Positions 45,513 to 56,689 of a stretch of DNA of 64,000 nucleotides are shown here, piece by piece. A program made the translations under genes and the position numbers. This DNA is from Craterostigma plantagineum (taxonomy: Eukaryota > Streptophyta > Magnoliopsida > Lamiales > Linderniaceae), in assembly GCA_027422505.1 (NCBI GenBank), contig JAPQWV010000018.1, forward strand, positions 16,820,001 through 16,884,000, in the 5' to 3' direction. Within the stretch, counting starts at the first letter, position 1. Each line of letters opens with the position of its first letter. A model generated the notes under the pieces. It did no database searches, was not told the origin of the DNA, and saw only the letters and a program-made list of their open reading frames with translations.

Positions 45513-47032
45513 ACTTGACGTTACTAAGCGCTGAAAATCCTCTATAATGGATGTTTTCGTGCCAACGCGGACCTGGGAGGTCCCGAATACGGACTTGGGG
45601 TCTTCGTGCCAGTACGGGGCTGGGCTTTTAGGTCCCGAATGCGGAGCTTCGGATCTTCATCCTTTGCTCCTCTCGCTCAAGGTGGTGCACATGGCATTAC
45701 GTCTCAGGAGCTTCAGGTGCACTTCGGCAGCTCCTGCAGGTTATAGGTCCAAACTCTTCGGCAGAGAGGGTCTTCTTCCCTCAGTTTTTTGCGTCTTTCG
45801 TCTCGTCCCAGCAGAAATAAGGAGAAGAAAAAAGAAATAAAAAACGTTAAGCACAGCTTCGCACAATATAGGCAAATCACTCACGCCTTCAACTCGGAAT
45901 GCAGACGACGCCATTTGATGTGGGGCTATCCCAATCAACAAAATTTATATGTGTGGGGAAATTTATATAGCGGTAGAAGCGATTATCGCAAAGTTTAAGA
46001 CGCTCGTAAGGTGGTTGTTTGTAAGGAAATTGGAAGGGACGTATTTGGGACGTTAGGACGTGTTCAGGGCATTGGGCGCGTTTGGGACCTGTTTGGGACG
46101 TGTTTGGGGCGCTGGGACGTGTTTGGGACCTGTTTGGGACGTGTTTGGGACCTAAACGAAATAACATAGGGAATTACGTGGTTCGAATTCTTGTGAATCC
46201 TACGTCCACTGGCGCTCTGAAACTCCTTTCACTATACTTTGAAGATTTACACACTCAAACAACTTATTCTCCCACATTTCTCTCAAGAACACATAAGAAA
46301 ATAGCTAAGGAGACGTCTTTTTGGTGTAGAGAGAGTATTTTCCAAGTGTTTAGATGTGTTGGAATGTGATTATAACCGTTCTATGATAGTTGTGTTGTAA
46401 ATGAATGAAGTCCACCTTTTATAGTTGAGATTTTGCCTAGGATTCCATCTCTTTGTTTGAGGTCCTCAAGATGAAACTACCCCGCCTTGTCAGGAATAGC
46501 AGGTTTCCTGACAGCTTTTCCTGTAGCTTCTGCAGGAAGCTTCAACTTCTGGCAGAGGTGCGGCCCTATCTTTGACAGCCACTTGGTCCTTCGCCTGTTT
46601 CCTTCCCCATGGTGTCTTTTCGGCTTCTGGACCTTCAGTGAAGCTTCCTTTATGACGCTTCCTCGGGACGACAGAATCTGCTTAGCATAATAGGTCCCAA
46701 ACACTTTCCTAATATGGTATTAGTTCCCTAAAGCCTGCCGGAGGTCCCTAAAACCCTTGTTTCTTGTTGTTATCTCCCTAAAATCTGTTTGAAGTCCCTA
46801 AAATCTCTCGGAGGTCCCCAAAAGTTTGATTTCTACCAAGTCTTTCTAATTATCACCTTAATCAAAATTATTTCCTTAATTTTGTTATTTAGCCTGCCTA
46901 ATTTTCGTGCCACATCACACGGATTTATCAATAATATCATTATCTCGGAATCCATTAAATCATGTTCTTCCAGAAAGAAAAGTACTCGAAATACAAAGAG
47001 TTGACTTATTGTCTCGTTTTTATTAGGCAAAA
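45513..47032. other. Unassigned region with minisatellite-like repeats
   Basis: No gene is recognised. It contains a GTTTGGGAC-type array at 46034-46153 and scattered GTCCCTAAAA words at about 46728-46820. Short frames seen here are not conserved. Confidence 0.4.
46034..46153 (+). repeat. GTTTGGGAC minisatellite
   Basis: Imperfect units of about 10-15 bp built on GTTTGGGACGT or GTTTGGGACCT, with variants such as GTTTGGGGCGCTGGGACGT, about eight in a row. Confidence 0.8.
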
Positions 47033-47180
47033 CCCTTCTCAGGAAACAGCATGGGATTGCAAATGATCTTCTCATTTGGTATGACTTTATCCCACTTGAA
47101 TCTCTCACCAAATGGTGCATGAACACAAGTATTTCGACCCGAGCATACTCTCTTCCACCGCACATTCTCCGCTGACTGGA
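47033..47180 (-). pseudogene. CYP716-like P450 fragment (C-terminal)
   Basis: On the minus strand [20 protein letters not shown] is the part around and after the haem cysteine. After a 1-nt loss it continues in another frame as RFKWDKVIPNEKIICNPM. It is a fragment of the last exon only. Confidence 0.75.
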
Positions 47181-47588
47181 AAGCACCTTCCCCATAAGAA
47201 TCTCCCTATGAAAGTCAAACTTCCAAGTTCCAAGTCGTTCTTTCCTTTTTTTTAATAATGCAGGCATATCCTACCACATGATTGAGAAGCAACACAACTT
47301 CTTCAGATAATAATATATCATCGAAAATTTGACTTTTTGACGACGTGTCGAAAATATTGTTTTTTTTCCCAATGGATCGGATAGAATAAAAATTATACAA
47401 CGCACGCCTCCCAATACATTTACTTGCAGCGTAATAATACTCTATCTTTGAAAAACATTATTGACTTATCTAATACAACTATCAAATGAAGTTCTCCCAT
47501 ACATTGCGAGAGGGCATCTTTGTTATTCAAGTACACATACATTTGTTCATATCTTAATAACGTTTTTCTTGCTAGCTATAAAGCTTTG

Positions 47589-48340
47589 TCATGAGGATAT
47601 ATACAATCGAATTGGCAAATCCCTTCTCAGGATCGGCGTTGGATTGTTGATGATCTTCTCATTTGGTAGGATTTTATCCCACTTGAATCTCTTCACCTGG
47701 TGCACAAACACTAGTTTGACCATCGTGTACTCTCTTCCACCGCACATTCTCGACCCTCCACCAAATGGGTCGAACTTTAAGGACAAAGTATTTTGGGTCG
47801 AAGTTAGTTGCGTAGGAATTTCGATCACCTCTAGCCCATATATAAGCCTTTGGAAAAGGTTTCACGCTTAAACCAATTGACAATAGAGAGAGTAGTCCAC
47901 AAACTTATATAAAAGTCATGCTTGTTTGATTATCCAATTTGGGATTGAGTTCGATACTATTATAGTCTCGATCGCACATTGGATAGATAAAGACATGTAG
48001 AGGAGATTGCAGTTTATTCCTTCTATTGACTTTTGCTTTAGAGTGGAATCATCCTACATGAGTTTATATAATGCGCTTTCAGGGATTAATTCGATCAAAA
48101 TAGAATCTTTAACATAACATATTTAGGCGTTTTTTTTACCTTGTACCCCTTTGGAATCAAGAAACCTTCACATTCGAAGTCGACGATTGCTTCCCTAAAA
48201 GATCAATGGCGGCAGCGAAAGCCTCTTCGCTTCGTACGCCACGTTCCACGAATATTTCATCTTCTGCACGTTGTCCCAGTTCAGGGATTCGTAGGCGGTG
48301 CCTTTCGAACTCGCAATCTCCATTTGTTCTGCGCACATAT
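47589..48340 (-). pseudogene. CYP716-like P450 fragment (last two exons)
   Basis: On the minus strand, exon sequence at about 48340-48140 reads [20 protein letters not shown] then [13 protein letters not shown]. It loses frame and ends FECEGFLIPKGYK before a donor. A second exon at about 47830-47600 reads [16 protein letters not shown] and [15 protein letters not shown]. The segment between FDP and the haem loop has been deleted, and the first half of the gene is absent. Confidence 0.75.
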
Positions 48341-48689
48341 GATAAGTCATTATCATTATAGAAGTGATCTATTGTTAAAATATGATACACTCCCTTCAAG
48401 ATTACATTTTTAGGTGGAGCGGTCATTAACATGAAATTAAGGCTCAGAACAAGAGAAGATCATGTGTACTAATCCCACAACCACCCATTATTACGTCTAA
48501 AGCTAGACAAAAAAAAAGAAATCAGTATGTAGGTGGGAGACTTCATTGCAAATAAAGTATGTTAGTTTAAAATATTGCTCATTCCCTTCGCGCTTTAAGC
48601 TTTTAGACGAGATGGTCATTAAAAATTACAATCAGTACTTACATATTCCTCTCACACACGCACGCACACACAAACACTCCTCTACAATT

Positions 48690-51515
48690 TCCAAAAAGGG
48701 CCACCCCGAAAATTTTTTACTCGCCTGAAAACTCGTCAAAGGCGTTCACGACCCATATCTTTAGCGAGCCCACGGTTGTCCTTTGCAGCCCTAATGGAAA
48801 CAAATTCCTCTTCTCTAACAAGGACAAGCTCAGAAACGTTCGGTGGCCGAGCTCTTACGATAGCCTCTTATCATCAGATGATTCTCAAACCCTAGCTGAG
48901 GGGATGAAGAAATTGGAGAAGGTCCATCATATACTCAAGCTCGAGTTTATCAAGGTTCAGCTCTGCACGATATGCGAATTTGCACAACGACATTTCACGA
49001 GCAACTCGGAAGGTGAGGAAAGCGTATTTGTGCACCCTTTGACGATGTACTATGCCTTTAACATCGCATGTAAGGTTCTCTAGGGTTGCAAACGAACCGA
49101 ACCAAACCGAATATTTGAATATTTTATTCGTATTATTCCCTAATGTTCTCTGATATTCATATTCGGTATTCGATTCGTATATGAATCATAAAATTGATTT
49201 GATTCGATTCGGTAATGATATTCTAACGATTCGCAAATATTCGAAAGTTTTTTCCAAATTTTTTTCAAAAAATACCTGTTAGTACTAAAAATACAAAACA
49301 AGACAATCTGGAACATAAACTAAGGCAAAAGCAAGAAATTGTCATAGAAAAAAATTCAAAAACACCATTGTTCATCAAAAAAATCTAGCAAAAGTTCTAT
49401 CCACTCCAAAATCATTAAATTTTCAATAAATAGCTTAGCAAAAGACAGATACATCCATCATCCCAATCCTGTCTTCACTGCCCCTGCACACAGGAACACA
49501 GAAACATAGATTAATGAAACAACTCAATGTTTCAGAGGGACCTACTTAAGGAAAGAGCTCGATGTTATATATGTAAAGCAAAACTACTACTAGATGTTTC
49601 TTTCTTAGCATGCTTTCGGCCATCACGCTTCTATTACTATGTCAACCTGTTTCTTCTAGAAAAATAAGAAAGTAAAAATACATAAAAATAAGGAAGGCAT
49701 AAAAAAGAAGTTACATATGTCACAATGGCTTTGTTGATTCCGTGAAGTTGCCGAACCCAATCTGCTCCACATATCAAGAGTTGTACCATATTGGATGATA
49801 AATTAGCACGAATGATCTAAAACTCGGGTCCCGGCACTAAACTTAGCCTCTTATGCCACTGTGCTAACAGGAATTGCTAAAACATCACGAGCCAATTTTG
49901 ACAAAACTTTGAATTTCAATTCTTGAGATTTCCACCTACGATTGCGACCGAGAGAGAGCCGAGCGTGTTGGAACCAGTGGTGGCTACCGGTGGTCGGTGC
50001 GGTGGTGAGAGTGAGCGCTGGTGAGAGAGTGTGGTGGCTGGGAGAAAGAGAGCCAAGCCAGCCTTAGGTCATTTGGTTCGCTATCTCCTTACTAGAATGG
50101 TTGTGAGCTAATATGTATTGGGTTGGGCCTAATTTAAAGCGAAACGAATATTCGATAATTATGCGAATCGAATAATGTTATGTTCGTATTCGTATTTGGT
50201 AACTATTTGAATCGAAAAAAAGTATTTGTATTCGTATTCGATATTCTAATCTTAAAATTCCAAATCGAAGCGCGAATCGAATCAAAAAGGTTTGATCTTT
50301 TGCAACCCTATTGGGCGTCGAGGACAACGAGAGGTTCGTGGGCTTTCTAGAACTTCGATTCTTGGCTTTAGGGTCTTTGTCGGTCCCAATAAATTTCCCA
50401 GCACTTCAATCGAGCGTTGAAGGCGGCGAAGATCATAGGGGCAAAACCATGTCTATCGTGAGGCATAGAAGGTGGAATTAAAAGGCGGGAATCGTCGATT
50501 CGAAGACGTGAAGACGTATTGGCGGATATGATATTGGTGAGCGAGAGGATGGGAAAGCGTTTGTGGATGATTTTGACATTGCTCATATGATAATGGGCAT
50601 CTGCTATTGCTTGTTCGTTTGTCGTCAAGTACCTCGCTGAGTTCCCCAAAATGCATGAGAGAGTCTACAAAGGTCAATTCTGAGTGCTTGTTGTATGTGT
50701 GTTGAAATGACGATATATCGGCCTGAATGAGGATAAATAGGCGAAAACAAGACAATATATCAGCAGTGACATTAATGAAAGACTGCATGGTATATATTGG
50801 TCGAATTATAGTAGTCGTCCTATTTTTATAGCATTGACGATTAATCTTATCGAGCCTTTAGGAAGATATTTGGATTAACGAAGATATGAATAATCTTTTC
50901 TTAGGAAGAAAGCGTAACTGGCAGAATGTATGCAACCCTTCTGCGACAATCTGAATGCAATGGAACTGAAACACTTGTGTTTATAAGTTTTTATGCTAAT
51001 TAATTATGCGCGGAACAAATGGAGATTGTGGGTGCAAAATCTCGAGGCGAAACGCTCAACTGGGACGACGTGCAGAGGGTGAGATATTCATGGAACGTCA
51101 CATGCGAGGTATTGCGGCTCAAGCCGCCCGCTCTTGGAAGTTCGAAAGAAGCCATCGTCGACTTCGAGTACGAAGGTTACTCTATTCCAAAGGGGCATAA
51201 GGTAAAAAAACCTAAAAATTTTACAAATATTGGTATGTTTCAAAGTGACGTTAATGCGCTTTCATTGCAGTTGCATTGGAGCTTCTTCACTACTCAATTG
51301 GACGCAAGTACTTCCATGAGCCCCTAAAGTTCGACCCGTCGACATTGGAGGGCTTTGGGCCCGACCCGTATACGTTTGGTGCGTGGAAAAAGAGTACTCT
51401 CTGGCCGAGATACTCGTTTTCATGCATCACTTGGCCGAGTACTCTCTGGAAAAAGAGGTTCAAGTGGGATAAAATCGTAGCAAATGAGAAGATTGTTTTC
51501 AAGCCGAGCCGATGA
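48690..51515 (+). pseudogene. CYP716-like P450 pseudogene interrupted by a TIR transposon
   Basis: It starts inside the gene with KGHPENFLLA, then a stop. SSKAFTTHIFSEPTVVLCSP, GNKFLFSNKDKL and later EESVFVHPLTMYYAFNIACK follow. The TIR element at 49081-50310 interrupts it, and LGVEDNERF and LSVPINFPALQSSVEGG come next. An exon at about 51010-51200 reads EQMEIVGAKSRGETLNWDDV then VDFEYEGYSIPKGHK. The last exon at about 51270-51515 has KYFHEPLKFDPSTLEGFGPD and RFKWDKIVANEKI, but the haem-binding cysteine loop is destroyed. It is non-functional. The N-terminal anchor is missing. Confidence 0.8.
49081..50310. mobile_element. Non-autonomous TIR DNA transposon in a P450 pseudogene
   Basis: A 1230-bp element with perfect 12-bp terminal inverted repeats TAGGGTTGCAAA. 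Both subterminal regions are crowded with CGAATATTCG-like words (GAATATTTG, ATTCGTATTCG, GATTCG) in both orientations, as in hAT-type non-autonomous elements. The interior has no transposase that I recognise. No 8-bp target duplication is visible. Confidence 0.65.
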
Positions 51516-52607
51516 GAAGGAATTACCTGTTCGTTTATATCCTCATCACTGAGCTGAGGCAAAACTAAGTGTTTCTTTCAAGATTTTATTGCAATTGAAG
51601 GAGAGCCTCAATATGCATGCTTGGACTTGTACAACCTGTCTGAATTCGAGTTTTGAATCCCGAAGAGTTTGTCATCAATCCCATGAATAGAACACAATAA
51701 AGTTGGATATGAACAACGTGAAATCGGGCTTCGACGTAGGCTAAGGTGTTAGGGCTTCTACTTTACCTTTGGGCTTCGGGCTATGAGCTTCAACTTCGAT
51801 CTTAAGGTTTGGGCTTTTGCTTAGGTTTAGGGCTTCGATTTAGGTTTTCAGGTTTTAGAGTTAGAATTGGTGCTGGGCAAAGGGCTTTGACTTAGGGTTT
51901 TAGGATTAGAACTTAGGGTTTCGAGTTTCGACTTAGGGCTAGGGATTCAAGCTGTAACAGTGTAAAGATAATTGTGGTTTGTGGGCTATTGTTGTGAGCG
52001 TGGGTTTACCCATCTCTAGTGGGGTTGTTACGTACTAAAAATTAGAATATAGCAAAACACGAACGGCGAACACATGTCCGTGTTTAGAAACGTGTCGTTG
52101 AAAGCGTAGATTCATTTACAGCAGGGATTTGCGAAGCGGTTGATGGATCGATAGATCGATAAAACGATGCTACCTTGGCTTGTTGATGACATCACATTGA
52201 GGAAATTTAGAAAGTATATAACACATAGAAATGAATTCGTCTGCAATAAGTACCATTGAAAGTTTTATGACGTCGATTCGTGATGGAAGAATCTGTGAAT
52301 GCATCGAACTCTTCAGTGAAAAAAGCCAAAGAAAACGTCCCACGAAAGATCGTAATGGCACCGCTTCGTCGTGTCGTAGAGAAGCAGAAATCTCTACGAG
52401 GAAAAGTTGAAAAAAATATCTTGATTCTTGCATTATTGCATCACAAAAACCACTGCAGGCTGTCTTTTGGATGTATGTCCACCCTAATTTAAGCCATTTT
52501 ACGTATCTTTCCGTGCGCTATCCGAATATCGATCGGTGTATCTGTGTCTCTTTCCTTGCGTACAAGACATATATACACGAGAGAGTAAAGAAAGGAAAAG
52601 AGGAAAA
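51516..52607. other. Region between P450 and MSR pseudogenes
   Basis: It contains a degenerate TTTAGGG-like array (51745-51960) and the former promoter region of the MSR-like pseudogene. No gene is recognised. Confidence 0.45.
51745..51960 (+). repeat. Degenerate TTAGGGCTTCGA / telomere-like array
   Basis: Repeats of the type GGGCTTCGACTTAGGG and TTTAGGGTTT with many variants. Words such as TTAGGGTTTTAGG resemble the plant telomere unit TTTAGGG, but the array is short and irregular. Confidence 0.6.
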
Positions 52608-54609
52608 ATGGCGACCGATCTGAGGCAAGTCGTGGCTGCTATGCTTACATTTTCCATGTTCATAATGCTAGGAAATATGATCAAGCAAGACATATCGATC
52701 CCCTTTTGGTAAGTATTCCTTCGTCTATTTGTGCCACTTCCCAGTTTTGAACCATAGTTTGCGTCTAAACTCTCGCCTTTTTTTCTCCCAAGGCACCTCA
52801 AAAATCATCAAATAGCGTAAACAGATATGATAAGTTTACGGAGCATAAAGTTAACAAAGCGACGGCGAACGAAACCATCTACAGTCCTTGGAATGGTAGA
52901 GGGAAACCTTCGAGACATTGCTGGAAAAGGCTCGCCTTAAGTAGGCGAACATTTTCAAGCTTCAACTAATACTTTCGAGTTTCTTTTCTTCCCTTATGTC
53001 TTGTTCTTCTGCAGAAGGAAAAGAAAAGACAAATGGTTACATCTTCTTCACATTGACTCATGGCCCCGAGTATCACTCTTCTCAGGTTCTCAAGATGATT
53101 CAACTTTCTCTTTGTCTGAATTCTTTTATGCTGCGTTTGATATGCAGAATTCGCGCTTGGAAAGCACGATAAAAAACGAAGTTAGCGCATCGCATAATGA
53201 TACTTTGTGCTTCGACCGCTGTACGTTCACACCTATTTCCTTTTCCTAACCGAAATCCTTGTGCCAAGCACAGTATTACTGCACATTCTGTAAGAATTTT
53301 TCTTGTAATAACCTTTACTAGGTGATAAACGCTGTAGCAGTAACCAAGCAGCTCGGCGCGACACTGTTGATTCCTGAGACTGGATGCCGATGGTGATTGA
53401 TTATATATATTTAGCATTTTCTATAGATAAGATTATAGTACTTTTTAAATTGCCTTCGCTTTTTTCACTTTATTTTTAGGGATTTCGGAGAAATTTACGA
53501 CGTCGAAAATTTCATAAATTCCCGAGAGAGCTTCTCAAACCCTAATAAAAGTTTCGAATGCGAACCAATTGTTTCAAAATAAACGAAGCTTAAAAGTCGT
53601 CACAAACTTCAACAACTCCTCGGCGGCAGTCGCCGTCAACAGACATGCGATGAAAGCATACCAATGCCTCGCCATATACGAAAGCCTAAAACCAAAACCC
53701 GAGCTTCAAGAACTCGTCGATTCGGTCCTTAAAACACTTCGAGGACTTAGCAAGAAATCAGACTCTCTTTTCGTCCCCGTCGATTTGGGCCCCAATACCG
53801 AAGAAATCACTCATTTTCTTCGCCGAATTGGGTTTCGCAACGAAACGATGTACTTAACTCATAAAGGACGGCGTGGCGGCCTCGATTGCTTTAGGGAAGC
53901 TTTTTCCAACATTTTCACTAAGGTTAACTACCATTCTTGCCTGCAATTTCTCTTGCAAACAGATCGTGAAATATCCCCACTCAATCGATTCAAATACTCT
54001 AACGATGAGACTAATCTCCAAGGGTCAAGTGAATATGTCTCAAATTCACTTAAGGTTCGTTTGGGATACAAAGCTCGATGCGGAAATAATTGAAAAGTGT
54101 AATGGTACGAGACACGAAGCGTAACGACAATGGTTCGATGCGTAGCATTACACATTTCCTTTCTTTACGCATCGAATTCTGCATATTAAACGAACCCTAC
54201 AATAGTCATGAGATTTGAATCTCTGACCTAAGAGGTGATGAAGCCAACAATCCCATAGGGACAGTGGAACAGCAAGCAAATCGTGATTTACTAATCGTAT
54301 TTCAAATTCGTACCTTTTTTATTTTATTTTATTGCAAAAGGATGAGATAATCCCGGGCGATCGAAGGGTGGAGATGGAAGGCTCGGGAATTCTGGAGTAC
54401 TACGAGGGTTTGTCGACTTCTACGCTTGCGTTAGGGGGGACGTTTTCGTCGCGGCTGTTTAGGACAAGTTTTATGAGGAAGTCATCGGTAAGAGAATCGA
54501 GCTCGGGAAGAATTGGATCCTCGTCCCAAGGAATAAGAATGATGAGGAGTTTGCATCTCCTTATGTGGTTAAGAATGATCACTATGCTCATTCGTGCTTC
54601 TGCTAGAAG
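52608..54609 (+). pseudogene. MSR/GT106-like (plant O-fucosyltransferase-like) pseudogene
   Basis: Members of this family are Golgi type II membrane proteins, and some are needed for mannan synthesis. Exon 1 at 52608 reads MATDLRQVVAAMLTFSMFIM then LGNMIKQD, the usual signal anchor, followed by a GTAAGT donor. EGKEKTNGYIFFTLTHGPEY is at about 53015 and VINAVAVTKQLGATLLIPE at about 53323. NKRSLKVVTNFNNSSA, YESLKPKPELQELVDSVLK, LRGLSKKSD and FLRRIGFRNET lie in 53569-54020. The C-terminus GKRIELGKNWILVPRN...SPYVVKNDHYAHSCFC precedes the stop at about 54607. There are frame changes between pieces, a TAG near 54450 and missing segments. Family assignment is good. Loss of function is likely. Confidence 0.78.
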
Positions 54610-55142
54610 ATATATGTGTTCGAAGCTATTGTGGTAATATATAGTAGTATTCGCGAATCTGTGGCAAGTTACCGGTAAATGTAATAAAACTAGCTCGCCT
54701 ATGTTGGGCGATTGTTGTTGGGCTTGGTAGTTGCTCGAATGTGACATTTATAATCCACAAAAAAAAAAAAGAACTTGACCGGCAAAAAAGAAAACCCTCC
54801 AAATGAAAAAACTGTACGCGCAAAAAATAAAGGTAAGGAACGATCTTCAATACTCCCTGCTAAATCGCAGAAATCACAGAAAACGGCATAAAGTCACACA
54901 TTTACAAAATGATCTTCGTAATAGAACGGTGGGCCCCATCAGGGAAGAACCTAGTATTCCCCCGGGGCAGAAACATCCTCTCCTTTTCCTTTGCCTGAAA
55001 ATATATTAGTATTCCATGGTAATTAATGACTAGTGAACAAACCTAAATCATCCCAACAATATTACATTTCTTCTTTTCACTTTTTTTTTTTCACTACAAC
55101 GTTAATTGTCCCATAGGAATTTGAGCTGCGTAGGGACGTCGA

Positions 55143-55196
<54 letters not shown>

Positions 55197-55203
55197 TCTT
55201 TGA
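54610..55203. other. Region between the MSR pseudogene and the ACA gene
   Basis: Holds the 3' side of the minus-strand Ca2+-ATPase gene and an (AT)n run at 55148-55193. No gene is recognised. Confidence 0.5.
55148..55193. repeat. (AT)n microsatellite
   Basis: About 45 bp of AT dinucleotides close to the end of the Ca2+-ATPase gene. Confidence 0.9.
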
Positions 55204-56658
55204 TTAGAAACACTTACCAGCCTTATTTCTCTTGTGCTTTCTCTTGGGAAAGTAATCGCCAAAAGGTCTTTCTGGAACTGGGATGAGCTTCCCAACAGCA
55301 GCAAGAGGCCAACTAATAAGAACAAAATCGAACATAAAATCATTTTCCACGTCAGATATTACAATAATATGTTACATATTATGATGATGGTGTGTGTAAT
55401 AAACTATAAACTGACCTGATAAATGCAATGGCTAGAGAGACGATCCACAGTTTCCAGCTCAGCCTCACCACAGTAGCAAACTTACCCAGGAAAAAGATAA
55501 TGATGACCTTAAAAAAAAAACAACGTAGGTAAGGATTGAGCAACAAATAGAGTCTTAACTAAATGTCAATACAAGGATTTATTAAAAACCTGAAGAACCA
55601 CTGTAATGGTAACGATGCCCATGAAGAGACGATTCTTAGTGACGCCTTTCCACACGTTTATTTGGTCGGGCTTTCGAGCATTAAACTCGTTGAATATCTG
55701 AGGAAACATACGCATATAGACGGGCGTGAGAGATAGAGAAAGCAATGGCAAAAGAAAATGAATTCGATATAACGTCGTGCGCTTTTTTATTACCTGACAA
55801 AAGACGAATGCGTTGAAGATCAATGTGTTAACCACTTTGGAAGCATGCTCTCCATTGTCGCGCTCTAACTTCAGTATGCTCCGTCCGCGGAAGTTGAGGA
55901 CGAGCAGCACTGTGACTTGATATATCGCCTGTAATAATTATTAAACAGAACAATTAGTTTAAGGATGTAAGAATATTCCTGAGATTTTTCTTGTGAACTT
56001 CTTACCTGTATTAACAGATTCCTCCACATGATATTAGTTATTAGGGGTTCCCTGAAGACGAAAATAAATTAGAATATGTCAGAAGAATTTTGAGTAAATC
56101 GTAGAGTTTTCTATCTATCTAAATATCGAACCTTCGACCGACGGGCGGCCTCTCCATAAGATGATCGGTCGGCGGCTCAGTGGCGAGGGCTAAAGCGCCG
56201 AGCGTGTCCATTATAAGATTGACCCATAAAAGCTGCATAAAATTTATAAAATATATCGAAAATCGTAAAGAAAAAATAAATTATTTTTTTAAAAATAAAA
56301 GAGATTTATAATTTGCACCTGCACAGCATTGAGTGGAACATTGCCCGAAGAAACTGCTGCTGCGACGTTTATGACGAGCGCTGCGACGTTGACCGTAAGT
56401 TGAAACTGAATGAACTTTTGGATATTCGCATAAACCGATCGACCCCATCTCACAACCTGTATGTAAAGAATAAGACAACTCAAAAGGAAGATTTTAAGGC
56501 GGGAAGTCACTTATTACCGCAGCAAAACTAACCTTGACAACAGAAGCGAAGTTATCGTCGAGTATAATGATGTCAGAACTTTCCTTCGCAACTTCGGTGC
56601 CTTGAATTCCCATAGCAAGTCCTATATCAGCCTACGCCACCAAACAACAGAAAACACT

Positions 56659-56689
<31 letters not shown>

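Noticed and set aside
45547..45840. 97-codon frame starting MDVFVPTRTWEV
   Set aside because: It lies in repetitive LTR-adjacent sequence with GGTCCCGAAT-type repeats. No domain is recognised.
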